Origin: Opisthorchis felineus
Taxonomy: Eukaryota > Platyhelminthes > Trematoda > Opisthorchiida > Opisthorchiidae
Assembly (NCBI GenBank): GCA_004794785.1
Contig: SJOL01006420.1
Span: 339,382 to 403,381 of the forward strand
Direction of reading: 5' to 3'
DNA: 64,000 bases
A program made the position numbers and the translations under genes. Numbering within the stretch: position 1 is the first letter of the stretch; each line of letters starts with the position of its first letter. The notes beneath the pieces were generated by a model that worked only from the letters and a program-made list of their open reading frames with translations, made no database searches and was not told the origin of the DNA. Positions 1-11,239 of this stretch are shown here, piece after piece.

Positions 1-225
1 TGACTTGCAATAGCTCCAGCTGTTGCAGATGTAGTTTTGCGGGCTGTCTTGGAGTGATTTGGTGACACTGGACGGAACACACTGAACAATTCGACGGCAT
101 AAACCTAATAATTAGTATCGTTCACGTGGGTAGGAGTTAGTCAGCTGATCCGGTCTATCAGAACGTTTGCAAGATAGCATAGGGTTAACAGTCATTAGGG
201 AAAGGCACTGCATTATACGCAGTTT

Positions 226-292
226 GCAGAACATCATCACCATCATTGACAGCATGACATTAGTGTTCAACACCGATGCTTAGCTGCCGTTT
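226..292. repeat. Short dispersed repeat centred on a 10-bp palindrome
   Basis: This is one of four related copies in the window (also near 20.76, 53.83 and 63.79 kb). The core is an inverted repeat with arms close to CATCAGTGTT and AACACTGATG around one base. It is preceded by a CATCATCACCATCATT-like run and an AGCATGACAT motif, and followed by GCTTAGCTGCC. This copy has two or three substitutions in the palindrome. Function is unknown. It could be the conserved piece of an older SINE or a small foldback element. Confidence 0.6.
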
Positions 293-976
293 GTCGAACA
301 CTTACAGAGGAAGAAATAGATCAAAATAGACAAGTTATTGACAAACATCTTGTCGTGGAAGTTAGTTTTGAATACTTGGTAACCCCTGAAATGCGTTCTT
401 GGCACTGAATGAGGACGCGGTGGTCAGTCGACCACCCTGAAGAACTAATCACCCAAGTAAGGGAGTCAATTGTATATCGGTTCCTTTTTGCCGATTAGTT
501 ACGGGGTTTTACATAACTTCTTGACCGCCTTGTGTGCCGCAACGCATACTTCACTTGCTAGCCAAATTCCATTGGGATTTTTTAAAGGTGGGCACAGTTC
601 TGCGTCTAGAGTTTCGTCGACAGGGGTTCTGTTAGCCATGCTGGAAACACACTTGGTTAGATTTTGTTTATATTTTAAATCGACGAAACGTGGGCCGGAC
701 CAGATGTCTTTCCGGTTTACTTTTCCCTGAAACTCGCTATCCGGTTTTCCCTTCAGCGTTACATCCAAAATGCGAAAACTAACCCCATGATAAAAAGCAG
801 TTCGACATCCACGACATTGCAGTGACTCGAAAGGTCACATGGAAGCGTCAAGTGAAAGAGCTTGCCCTGACATGGCCCCCCTAACTACCCAGGTTGAGAT
901 GCCTCTAATACTGGTGCTTAGGTAGCTCTCTAATTTGTGGACCGTGCGAGTTCTGATTACTTCAGTTCATCTATTA
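293..976. other. No gene recognised
   Basis: Short open frames exist on both strands around 470-770 but overlap each other and resemble nothing I know. A perfect 7-bp hairpin (GGTGGTC / GACCACC, 4-nt loop) lies at 419-436, followed by CCTGAAG. A related GGTGG/CCACC hairpin followed by CCTGAAG occurs near 6.42 kb. Confidence 0.4.
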
Positions 977-1490
977 CTCTACCAAATGAAACATGTTGTA
1001 ACACGTTAGGTTGAAGAATATCATAGACGAGAGATTCAGCCGGGATTCAGTTACGTCTCCGGTTCAAACCAATTTAGTTTGCAAGTCAGTGTAGTCCGTG
1101 AGTGGAATACAAGTTGAATTTAGATGGGACATAAGATTGGCGGAATTTTCGGAACTTCTACTTCATGAGGCAAAACGGATTGTGGGCTGTTCATGGGTTT
1201 CAAGCAACCTCACGTCAAGAAACATACCGCGATTTCTAGAACATCGTACTAAACGAAACATAATACGACAGCATATTTGGTTTAGGAGTATAATAAAAGA
1301 TTACAGATTCGGTTGAATTTCCCGTTAACATCAAATTAGTTTGCAGGTGGGTGCATTTCGCCAGTTGCCTCGACTGTGTTGTTCAAGTAGAACATTGGGT
1401 TGACGGAAACTCGAGGACTACACCTAATTGACGAGCACCCAGATGGGTAAAACCGGAAGCGTAACGCCGAAGAGCTTTCGACAATCTCGC
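977..1490 (+). mobile_element. Hammerhead-repeat family, decayed tandem dimer
   Basis: Two units lie head to tail. The first begins near TACCAAATGAAACATG, runs through the GAGAGATTCAG body segment at about 1030, and reaches a ribozyme module at about 1130-1205. The second has its body at about 1206-1380 and its module at 1395-1477, beginning GGGTTGACGGAAACTCGAGG. The unit repeat is roughly 260-300 bp. Both ribozyme cores are degenerate; the second has TTGACGA in place of CTGATGA and TAAAAC in place of CGAAAC. Head-to-tail dimers of short units are expected for elements that pass through a circular or multimeric RNA. Confidence 0.7.
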
Positions 1491-2947
1491 AATTCGTGTC
1501 CGGTCAGGGAAAATAAGTTTTATTCGAATAAACATTTGCCTACAGATTTTTCCTTGGCAGATTTTCTTTTGGTCAGTCGCTTACATCATTCACGCTGTTC
1601 GGTTTCCAACAAAACAATCCATATTAACACTTACCATCTCACAGGCATCCGGTTCACTTTGTTCTTTTGTCAGAATGTCAAATTCTTTCGCTAAAATAAA
1701 AAAGAGGAATAGTTTGGTTAAGTATACCAAAACCAAAAGTGTTTGCTATTCAAAGGGCTTCAAAGATAAGTTTTCTGTTGCTTATGGCATTCGGTGTCAG
1801 CGCGCAGCATAAACTGTTGTCGAGGTAGATATCACACATGGATCTATCAACCCTAAAAAATGAAAACGTCTATTTTACCCCGGTTCCCGAACTAAACCTG
1901 GGGCTTGGTCCAGTTAGAGTTCACGGTCCCAACACTTTAATAGTTGATCAACTAGTTGTCGACATGTTCGCCGAGTTTGGCAGTCGAATTGGTCACCATT
2001 CCAGGAGACATGGGTAGGCTTTTGGGCACCATAATTTGGGACTGAAATCTGGCAATATGATCCTCTCCAGTTTTTTGCATTGTAAACTTGACGATAAACC
2101 CTGAAATTGGGAATTCCATGGGCTTTGCTCTCTTTGTCCATAGTATTCGCCGTTTACGTGGTCTGACAAAGGCTGAGCACCGTTCACAAATTACTTCTCG
2201 TCCTAGATAGATTTTCTCTCTCACATGGTTACTTATGCCCAGGTAGACAAAGATCCAGACTGCATAGCCCTTCGTGGGAGTTTAGTGAATTATAGTGGGT
2301 CTCTCTGGTGGTTCACAGGAGATCCGATTCACCTTACTGAGCAGTCTGAGTACACCTTACAGTCAGACAGCTATAAAAAACTATTACGTTTTCAGTGCAC
2401 CACGCATGAATCAGTACAAGTAACTTAGCTACCACCCCTGCATTGCATCCAGTCCAAAAGTTTTCATAAAAGAATCTAAAAAATGGATCAGGTCGACTAG
2501 TTTTCAGACTGTCAGATATGACCACTGTGATAACTTGTCATGAGAAATAACCGCTGAGAGTTGTTGAGAAATCGTCTGATTCGAAATCCAGAAGTGATGG
2601 CCAGGTATATTCAGTCAATCGCTAACGAACTATCGGCAGGTAATGTGTCTAAGGCATGCGATGTCTGTTCAGTACAACACTCGTTCTTACTCCACCATCA
2701 AGTCCTCTACCCTATAAAATTCTGGAATGGTACGCTTTGATTCCTATGGCGTTGCTTGTTTTTATTAGGTCGTCTAAATCTGTTTGGATTTGTGGTCATA
2801 GCTTGAAATCAGGTTCGTTCTCGCAAACACTTGACTGCGGTCATCCCTTCCTAACATTCTGGATAGTGTTTCTGACCAAGAACATGCTTCTTTTTCTCTG
2901 TCTTAGGGACATTACGATCATCTAAATGAAGCACCTAATGTAAAGGT
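1491..2947. other. No gene or element recognised
   Basis: Open frames of up to 90 residues exist, for example at 1952-2224 on the minus strand. They have no motif I can place and no convincing splice context. I see no repeat copies in this stretch. Confidence 0.35.
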
Positions 2948-3175
2948 AATAAACTACTCGTAAGTTTGCCGAAAACTCTTTGACAGCCCACGACCGGTTT
3001 TGCCCTACTTGGGGCTCGTCAAGTAGGCGCAGTCCCCTAGTTTCCGTCAACCTTATAATCTACTTGAACCAAAATTGCACGAATATCGTACCATCTGGAA
3101 AATGAGGCTGTCTGGTTCAGCTGGGTTCCCGGTTAGTCTTCTGTTAAAACCAAATTGGCATGTAGATGAGGCTAT
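2948..3175 (-). mobile_element. Hammerhead-repeat family copy
   Basis: Read on the minus strand, the ribozyme module occupies about 2960-3056 and its outer stem I arms are preserved. In front of it, the body segment lies in the opposite orientation (plus strand, about 3085-3172), so the copy shows the inverted-body plus ribozyme layout seen at many other loci. The core reads TTGACGA with stem II GCCC/GGGC intact, a GAAA-to-AAAA change at the first G, and an intact GTC triplet. Confidence 0.8.
2960..3056 (-). ncRNA. Hammerhead ribozyme-like module (mutated core)
   Basis: On the minus strand the order is an outer stem I arm (AAGGTTGACGGAAACT), TTGACGA, stem II GCCC-loop-GGGC, AAAA in place of GAAA, GGGCTGTC and the return arm AGAGTTTTCGGC. 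The invariant C3 is T, and the G12 equivalent is A, as expected from CpG decay in GCGAAA. Cleavage activity is unlikely in this copy, but the fold is clearly that of the family. Confidence 0.6.
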
Positions 3176-4802
3176 AAGTTGAAGAACCTGGTAGTTTCTA
3201 ACTTTTTGCGCACCTCCTTGAGGGCACCCATTTGCACCCGTGCAAATAACACGGTCATGACACTGGTGAACAGGTTACTGATATTATATCGATGTATATG
3301 ACTGCCCCGCCTCCGGTTCTTTGTTGAAGGGATAGAATAACTCGTCAGTGCTCTTCTGGTCGCCGTCAGGAAATTTGGTTCTACGCCGACAGCCAATTCC
3401 CGGGATGCAAGAGATAAACTTGGCAATTGTAAACAAAAATCCTAATTCGGACAGGACACATACTCACGCATAGTCACATCGTGTTGAACGCCTCTGAAAA
3501 CCTTCTACTTGAATAAGCACTTTTTCATGTGTCTCAGTGATTTACAGTTCTCTGGGTTCCTCCCGTCTAAAGAAGTTGCCAACCAAGCGTCTTTGCCCCA
3601 GTATTGTGCTCTAGGAATCACACCATGGCCTCACAGCATATCACAATTCGTTATTGCAACGAAATTCATGGCAGAAAACAACCATACCGACATTGCTCCA
3701 CTTAATAATTGAGATTTGAATACTTCAGTGGTTGGTTAAGCACGGTTTGTACACAAACAATGCAACTCGATACATGTGAGTAATCACAGTTTGTAAGGGC
3801 GAATTTAATCCGGACCAACGGATCTGGAAAATGTCGATAGAGATTAGAAATGACTGAATAATGAAGTACACAACTCAAACCGCACTGATGACTCATAGTC
3901 GGGAAGGATCTTTATGAGGTGCTTCGAGTTCAACACAACAGTTTGGTTTGATCAAGTGGTTGTGCTTTCAAAAACAGCATCACTGCATACTACTTATATA
4001 CGTACAGTAAAACAAAGACAAGTAAACTTACGCAACAAACTTGGGTCGTCTGTAATGAATCACATAAATGGTTAAGCTGATTTTGTATAAAATCCATCAA
4101 GTATAGTTACACTACTGACATCATTTTGAAAGTTGAAATATGGCTCCGGGGATTGTGAATAAAGAAGATACTAAGAAAAAGTTCTCATTGTAACTTCAGT
4201 GTACTTGGGTGAACGTTACTTTGCAGGTATCTTCAGCCGAGGGAACCCGCGAAATCCAACCTGTACGTACAAAGGATTATATTCCTGACTCTGTGGAACG
4301 GCGGCACGCTGAAACTATGATTTCCAAAACAATGAGTATCGTATCATAATTTAAAACGGATAGTTTGTGAATGTTATCATCATCGCCGTCGTCCTGTAAG
4401 ACAAGCGAGACTGCAACACACCGTTTTGAAATCCCGACAAATGGGACCACATCAAAGAGTGTTTGGTTATTCATCTGTCGTACAAGTACGAATGTTTCCA
4501 TCTGTTTAGAATGACCACTGAGAGGAAGCTCTTTGAGGATGGATGCAACTTGAACAACAAGGCATAGTCAGTTCACGTGTACTGCCTCTTGCATGGCCTT
4601 TGAAATACCTTGCGGTTAACGCTGCTTAGATAACATGAAACGAAGGTGCGTTTTTTGCACTTCTCTGGCGAATATCAGTTGCTTACCTCGTGTTTGAAGA
4701 CGAAAGCAATGTAGTTTTTTCTGAACTGTTTTTGAACAGTCAGGGGCTTTGACAATTTCATTATTAGTACAAGATGAGTGAAAGAGCACCCTCGTTTTTC
4801 GC
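3176..4802. other. No gene recognised
   Basis: Only short overlapping open frames of fewer than 85 residues and no recognisable transposon motif. Nothing further can be supported here. Confidence 0.35.
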
Positions 4803-4945
4803 AAAATATACTACTCGTAGGGTTTGCTGAAAACTGACACAAAAATACACGGTGATATCTCGAAACATGATGCGGCTTTTTGCATCACATTCAGTCTTTG
4901 AATATCATATGCGAGAGATTCATTTGACTATCTAGTTAACATCAG
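4803..4945. mobile_element. Hammerhead-repeat family fragment
   Basis: A truncated minus-strand ribozyme-module end (TACTACTCGTAGGG, TTTGCTGAAAACT) is joined directly to a plus-strand body segment. That segment includes GATATCTCG, AACATGATGCGGC, GAATATCAT and GCGAGAGATTCA. The CTGATGA/GAAA core is absent. The junction of opposite orientations matches the inverted layout of the family. Confidence 0.65.
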
Positions 4946-6142
4946 TGTAACTTGAGTGTAGTTCGACACAAAGGTTCGCTTTCTTTCCTTTTGCCAACTA
5001 CTGAGTTAGCGCTACCTGGAGGCATATATCTGCTGAAGACATCTGGTTTGTCTATCGGACTGCTGAAAAACTTTGGGTCAGATTTAACTGTTGACGCTGT
5101 CTATCCCAACAGCTGGCAGGATGTTAATTCATTCCCATCCGGATAATAGTTGTCGCCTTACCACACTCAACACTTGTGGGATGCGATTTTTGTGGTCATC
5201 CTTAAAATGATTTCATCATATAGTGAATTCACCGAATTCCCGACTGGTTTAAGGTATGGACTGAATAGTTTCATCTTTACCAATAATGTATAAGAACACA
5301 AAATCAGCCAGCATTTCCGTAGCTCGATGCCTTCAGTCAACTCAAGCTGAGTAGTTCAACCGCAACGATGAAACTGCCTATCGAATTCACCTTGTGTCAA
5401 ACTATTGGTCACAAATGGTGAAAAAACGGTGTACAAAGTTAAAAGTTTGGTGTTACGGAACGTTGAAAACAATTTGATAGTTATGCAACTGCTCTCGGTT
5501 CATTCTTTATGATTTGATCATGGACGACACATCATAGAATTTAGATCTGTTTGGACAAAAAGGGTCATAATGCCGTGCCGCCTTCTTGAGTTGAAACATG
5601 GTAGCTGGAAGTCAAGAAGTGTCTTTCTACTGTTGACCTGACGCTTTCATCGGATCAACTTTAGAGGCTTTTTTATGTGCTTTAAAGCAGTCTTTATGTA
5701 GATGTATATATCAGTTTACTAAACAATTGATTTAATACAGGAATTTGGGGAGGTATAAGGTAGGGAAATCAGTTCGTTGTAAAGGACACCAACTGCTTGT
5801 ATCCTGCCTCTTCACTGAGAGTTACAGCGGAACTAATTGTAGTTTGGGTTTCTCATTGACATCTCATCTTGAACTGCACTGAGGGTCAACAACGGCCACT
5901 TTACGAACAAAACCACAGTACATGTAATCGTTACAAATGTGGATTGGCTTCATGTGAGAAATATGCATCCTGAATGACATAGTGAGCTATTAGCCAGCTG
6001 CCTGCCCATTACAAGAGGGTTTCCCGCACATTACCCTTTTACAGTTGATGGAGTTTGCTCAGGGTGAGTTCACGGAAAACTTGACCACTAAAACCTGGAA
6101 ATCGTTCAGTTTGAGTGCATTTTCTTGGCAACTGTAAATGGT

Positions 6143-6143
<1 letters not shown>
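4946..6143. other. No gene recognised
   Basis: I see no protein domain, tRNA-like head or family repeat in this stretch. One 64-residue open frame (4952-5146, plus) overlaps the repeat boundary and has no features. Confidence 0.35.

Positions 6144-6181
<38 letters not shown>
6144..6181. repeat. (AT)n microsatellite
   Basis: An uninterrupted AT dinucleotide run of about 37 bases. Confidence 0.95.
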
Positions 6182-6183
<2 letters not shown>

Positions 6184-7030
6184 ACCTCGACTTAAAGCTG
6201 CCTCTTTTCCTGGTGATTGGTCTTCGGTGTAGCAATGACCCTGCAGATTACAGTTGCTGGGACTTTGATTCTCAAGAAGGCTAATCGAGAGTGGTTAGTA
6301 AACGGAAGATGTACCTACGCCTATGAAAGGCGTTCTTGGGATTAAAGTCCCAAATGTGCAAATAACTTGTTCCCCTCTGGAGAGAGGGACGCTACATTCT
6401 GTCGAGGAAACAGCGGCTGGAGTGGTGGGCCACCAGCCTGAAGTACTCCGATAGCTCAACGGTTAGTTGTCAATGCCGGTTCAGTGCTCATTAAAGCATA
6501 AATCATTTTAAGTGTCAGGAGTCACAGGTTTCTCGGTGGACATCTGCTGTGAGAAGCAACAACATACGTCCTCATATTTCATCAATCCCACACTGCTCAG
6601 TCGCTCAGGAGCGGAGTTCGAAAAATGCGGATGGAGTGCTCAAAATCGATCCCTATTTATAGTTTTTATAAAAGAACAGAGTCGCTTTCTCGAGGACAGC
6701 GCAGCAAAAGAAGGAAAGCAGGTATTCTTTTTGGTTTGATCATTGGCAAATTTCACATAGAGCGCACAATTTGTCTGACCTCATTCGAATGTTCAGTGAT
6801 TTAAAAAATGGAACGTGAGGAAGTTCATTGATACGAACGGATCATGCAGGCCCGAAATTCTTGTTGCTAAGATACGCACCTACAAACCTCGTTGCACTCA
6901 CTGGAAGCTGACTGGTGGGTAAGAGGAAATTTTGAATGGTTGGCTCTGGTTGTATTATCCACGAGAGTGACACAACACCAGAAGTTAAACATGAGCATGT
7001 TTTTCGGATCTTGGTTTCATATCACTTGAA
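6182..7030. other. No confident gene; possible SINE remnant and possible upstream exon
   Basis: A perfect pol III A-box-like string TAGCTCAACGG lies near 6455 without a convincing B box, so at most it is a truncated SINE. A donor-like GGTGG|GTAAGA near 6920 could end an exon upstream of the 7035-7559 gene model, but I could not find a single phase-consistent join. Confidence 0.3.
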
Positions 7031-7034
7031 TCAG

Positions 7035-7559
7035 TTAATAATGGGGTGCACGAACTTCACCAACTGGAGATCGGTTACCAACAGAGTTCGACTGTTCAGG
7101 GCAGTGCTTGCCACATTTACTAGCAATCCTAACTCCATGGGGTCACAAACAGAAGAGGAAAAGCAGAAATTCTACAAACTTTGGGACATGACCAGAATGT
7201 GCATGCTTAGGTGAGTCCACTTTCTTCCATTCCCAAGATGGGTTCGTAACTACTCAGAAACCCAAAACGATATACTGGAAATTTATGGACGAAAGAACGA
7301 CATCAGTGAAGGATCAATGGCGATGTGCGCATCATTGGAGCTTTCGGTGTAAAACGCTTGTTCACAGAATGCGGAAATTTGAAAGTTGTCAGCCGAGCTT
7401 TCGTCCTGTGAGTGAAGTCAGTTCATGTCGAAAAGCCGAGAACGATTGTATACCTGTTTGATCCTTAATGGAAATCATCAGCACTTGGTGTCTCACGAAC
7501 CCTCAAGACGAATCAGACGTCCGTGCTTTGCTTTTTCCAAACACTTGCGCATTTCATAA
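7035..7559 (+). CDS. 3' part of an unidentified spliced gene (three exons)
   Basis: The proposed exons are 7035-7210, 7368-7407 and 7482-7559. The first follows TTGGTTTCATATCACTTGAATCAG and ends at a consensus donor, CTTAG|GTGAGT. The second follows GCTTGTTCACAG and ends at CCT|GTGAGT. The third follows a CAG at 7479-7481 and ends in TAA. Lengths of 176, 40 and 78 bp keep one frame throughout, giving 97 residues. The first exon encodes a basic, tryptophan-containing stretch (NFTNWRSVTNRVRLFRAVL) and then an acidic-polar one (SQTEEEKQKFYKLWDMTR); the C-terminus is arginine-rich. The open frame continues upstream to 6936, so the first acceptor is uncertain and further 5' exons are expected. I recognise no domain. 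Confidence 0.45.
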
Positions 7560-7929
7560 CAATGAAACGGGATTTCAGCGAATGTCTACAGGGGGTGTCT
7601 GCTGGGCTGACCAATGTATGCTTCTGGGACAGTTGTCTTCTCGGAAGCTGCACCGGGAGCATAGATTGATGCACTAACCAGATGGTTGCGTTACGGTCTG
7701 CTGTATCCACTTCAGCTACCTTGTTAGGACAATATCCACAGACCTAAATCTTGAATCGCGAAGGCTCTTAAAACATTTGGCTACTTGGAGGAACGCGTCT
7801 GGAGTAGCCACCACCGGGATTGTGAGATCTGAATCCTGGACACCATACAGAGGGCATTATCTAGCACTCGGTCAGGTTTCGATGCTAGCTCAACTTGTCG
7901 GTTGACCGAATCCCTCATGGGGTATCATA

Positions 7930-8282
7930 CTTCCAGAAATTCCAAGAGCAACACTGTACTATACCAACTTGACTGCAGCAACTGCAGCAAGTTCTGTATT
8001 GGACAAACTAGGATGAAACCAGATACTCGAAAAAGAGCGAAAAAGCAACGCATTTATCAGAAGACATGACCCTCAACCCTTTCTCTCCACCCATGAAAAC
8101 GATGAAGATCACAAATTCACTTTGGAAAACGTAAACATCCTGGTACGCAGAGACACGAGACGCGAGACACGAAAGGCATTTCTGGGAGCATGGTACTCCA
8201 CGACGATTTTAATCAACCGACGCGTTCACCTAGATCGGATTTACGTACCACCAGCGACCATGTTGACCGCTTTCGAACAGTA
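7930..8282 (+). pseudogene. Penelope-like element fragment: GIY-YIG endonuclease region
   Basis: The translation starts YQLDCSNCSKFCIGQT, matching the GIY-YIG endonuclease domain at the C-terminus of Penelope-like elements (usually C..C..xYIGQTGR). After a frameshift near 8025 the frame continues through RRHDPQPFLSTHE, EDHKFTLENVNILVRRDTR and FLGAWYSTTILINRRVHLD, and ends with a stop at about 8280. This is the order expected for a PLE C-terminus: endonuclease core, histidine-rich middle, then the helix with the conserved W. The final G-R of the first motif is changed (GQTRM). The reverse transcriptase part is not detectable upstream, so this is a 5'-truncated, decayed copy. It lies 370 bp downstream of the 7035-7559 gene model and is probably unrelated to it. 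Confidence 0.85.
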
Positions 8283-9470
8283 GTGTCATAGCCGCACAAA
8301 CAGTAACTGGTTAAATTCCGGGTCATCCCGGTCATTCGTTTCCAATATCTGTCTGTCACGATTATTCCGGACGTTGAGACTATTCGTGAAACATAGACGA
8401 TCAGGTGATCGCGTGGATGAGGTAATGGGTGGCAACTGCTCGTCGAGTTCTTCCATCTCAGTTTCTAAATGAGACGAACACACTAACATGGGCTATAAAA
8501 AAATCCCGCTGACTATAGAAGTCAGACACTTATTATCCCCCCAACAGGGTAAAAGGTTGCAACAAATCCACTTTCATTTCTCATGACCAGTAACTGGAAC
8601 TCTGGCTTCATGTTCTCGTCATCGACCCTGTGAAGTCTCCATCTACCTGTCACATTCACTAATCGATCAACCGGGTTTCACTGTTAATAGATGGGTCAAC
8701 ACGATGAGGTTCCAGCTCCTTGACACTATGTAGGTATTTCTGGGTCCTTCAAATCCTCCTCTGTCGAGAAGGGTTCTAACGCTCAAGGTTCAAAATCAAA
8801 GCTGTTTTTGTGTTGTTTTCTGATTGCTAACTGACTTTCGACTACCCAAACTATAATCTGACGGCCAGTTCTATCTTCTCGCGGCAGCCTAATCTGGACC
8901 AACGATTCGAGATTCTGATCAATCTGACAGTAAAAAGCTAGCCTCCTAGCCCGAGGACTTTGGTAGTAAACCATAGAAAACTTGCATGTGCTGTTACGGC
9001 GTACAGCAAGTGCCTAATGGGTAACGTCCGGCTGTTGGTTGTAAATTTATTCTTACAATACTGAGTACTGTCCCGGCGGTCATTGTTTACTCCCGGGCTC
9101 ACGGAGTGCATGAATTTTGGGGCGTATCTATTCTTAACCGTCCTTATCCGGAAGACTATAGAATAGGTGTGTCCATTAGCTACTCCAAATGGCTTCATGA
9201 CACGACTTCTGGTTGCACGGAGATTCGGTGTTTTGCATCGGACAGCCATCGTTGAACTTCATGAGCAAACGATAATATACAGTTCCTCCGTATCTTTGCG
9301 CCAAGCCACATCGATGTCTGTATCTCCCTGTTACAAATTTGCACATTGGTTAATTAAACCTAGAACAGGTCAAGTATATATTGGCTATTCTCACTCCTCA
9401 CCTCTTGAATTTGTGGAGTGCACATGGAACATCAGTGTAAAAGGCAGTGATGTCCTCAGCCAACCCTCAG
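8283..9470. other. No gene recognised
   Basis: Overlapping open frames on both strands around 8938-9499 (up to 110 residues) show no domain and no splice-site support. The stretch just after 8282 may be the 3' end of the PLE, but I find no terminal repeat. Confidence 0.3.
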
Positions 9471-9473
9471 TTG

Positions 9474-10143
9474 CTATTCACTGGCAGTTTTCTCAGTGAA
9501 GGATTTCTTTAGATAGAACGATTTTGTACTAGGACTCTTATGTAAACTTAACGATTTCATGCAATTAACGTCCCACTGTCTTAATCGATGGAGAATGCGT
9601 AGTCCTCCAGGGCCGGGCCGACCTTTGCAGGCATGTTCACGGGTTGCACAGAAAGAAAACAACATTAAGGAGGTCACCACTATCCTTTCCAGCTTCAAAC
9701 TGACACTCACACGTGTCCCTTGTCTATAAACGGGTTCGTTACTTTTTCATAACCCCGAAAATGATTGTGAACAACTGAGTAGACACGGCGAAACATTGGA
9801 ATTCAGTCTGTTCTGCTATGGTGATTCAACTGGCATTTGTCACTACTTGTCAAATTGCAAGTAGGCTAGAACGTTCGACAAATCAATGGACAACCTATGG
9901 ATGCTTACTATGATCTGCATAAACCGGCAATTGGAAGTTCGCCCCCAAGTCATCTGCTGCACCGAGGGAATCGATAACGCCCTGCAGTCCAACCTGCCAT
10001 TGCTCAGGGAATGTAATCTCTTCTGGCTTCATTACTGTGATATAGTGCAAACGGAATCGGATGATCTTCCATTCTGGGTACTTCAGTTGTCGTTCGGGAT
10101 AGATGAGTAGGTAATGCTCCTTGTGCAATAGACCAGGAGAAAT
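9474..10143 (-). CDS. 3' part of an unidentified spliced gene (two exons)
   Basis: Exon 9909-10143 (minus) follows a strong acceptor, TTTGCTTGTATTGTTCCAG, and ends at a donor A|GTAAGC. It encodes a well-formed stretch beginning ISPGLLHKEHYLLIYPERQL and containing KYPEWKIIRFRLHYITVMKP and EEITFPEQWQVGLQGVIDSL. It ends in phase 1. The next exon, 9474-9622, follows CTGCAAAG with a TTGTTTTCTTTCTGTG tract upstream, starts with the two bases needed to complete the codon, and runs 48 residues to a TAG. Its C-terminus is serine/lysine-rich. Together they give 127 residues. I recognise no family. Exons upstream of 10143 are expected; the 11010-11233 coding-like stretch is on the same strand but I could not join it in phase. 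Confidence 0.5.
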
Positions 10144-11009
10144 CTGGAACAATACAAGCAAAAAAGCGGCAAATCATGCATTTAAGAGTTATGTCATCAT
10201 CAGTCACATCATCCTACTTAGCGCTCTGTCTGATCGGTACTAATACCGAATTCACGGTAAACAATGCATCATGCGATATGCAAGGAAATTGTTATTTCAA
10301 TGGTAATGCCGACATTCGTGACAGTTTGGTCAGACTTCCAAGCACCAGAAGAAATGATACGTTAGTGTTATGAAAACTAGACCGGTGAATCTGAAAGTTT
10401 GACATAGTTCATTGATGACAAATTCCGAACAACAGAAGAAAGACTGTTCATGGGAACCCAGTTGGGGTTGACGAAGTCATTTTTTGAGTGACAGCAAAAC
10501 CAGATGTTATTAAACATTCTCCAAATTGATATAAAATCAGTTAAAAACTAGACCTCATGGCGTGATATATTCCGTCTTTTTCTCATTCAAAAATCAATTC
10601 CTTGACCGAGCAAATGTACCGTCAGGAGACCCATAGGTACTCCGAAATAACGAACCATAAACCAGTAGACTGATTTACTACAAACGCCGTCTTAAAGTTC
10701 AGCATTAGATTAGCTGACGTTCACGTTAAATCTCGGCTTGGTCTAAAGTAACTTTATCGGGGGCGGATTTTCGTTTGTTGAAATAGAAACCCCAAATAAT
10801 CATAGTATAGGCGAAAAGACGAATGAGGGTGGACACAAATTAGCGATATCCGGCTAGCCGAATGGGTAGCCCGACGAAACAGTCGTCAAAAGCGTTGCTG
10901 TACGAAAAATTCATATTTGCTTCGCTGAATCTCAAAGTCATCACCAGTCAAGTGATGTGTTGATAGCGACAGAACATCTGCTTGCGGGAATTTCTCTAGG
11001 CCGTGCAGC

Positions 11010-11233
11010 CTAGCGGCACCTGAGGAATGCATTTTGTGTTGCGCTCGCGATCTGACAGGCCCCATTCATTTGATTGAATAAAAGCGCCTTCTCGTCGTGT
11101 TGCTTCCACTTCTGACGCAGCATTTCGTTGTGCACTTGCTCAATGTCGCCTCCCGCTCAATACGCGATTGGTGCAGTCGCTGTAGGCGTTCTCTCTCGAT
11201 TAAGATTGGACATTCATGCTCAGTATCTTCGCT
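11010..11233 (-). pseudogene. Coding-like coiled-coil stretch with a frame change
   Basis: The minus strand reads SEDTEHECPILIERERLQRL and then HQSRIERE in one frame. At about 11150 the coding character moves to the next frame: EQVHNEMLRQKWKQHDEKAL, LFNQMNG. Both halves are charged, helical and coiled-coil-like, and they join smoothly if one base is gained or lost, so this looks like one exon with a frameshift (pseudogene, or an assembly error). A possible donor, CCTCAG|GTGCCG, lies near its 3' end. The in-frame stop in front means an intron or the loss of the upstream part. The family is unknown. Confidence 0.4.
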
Positions 11234-11239
11234 TTATCC

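Noticed and set aside
1914..2224. Minus-strand frames with an ERCSAF..RPRK string resembling an integrase zinc-finger region
   Set aside because: The following sequence lacks the expected catalytic-core motifs in any frame.
10858..10890. GACGAAACAGTC resembling part of a hammerhead core
   Set aside because: There is no CTGATGA box or pairing arms nearby, so it is a chance match.
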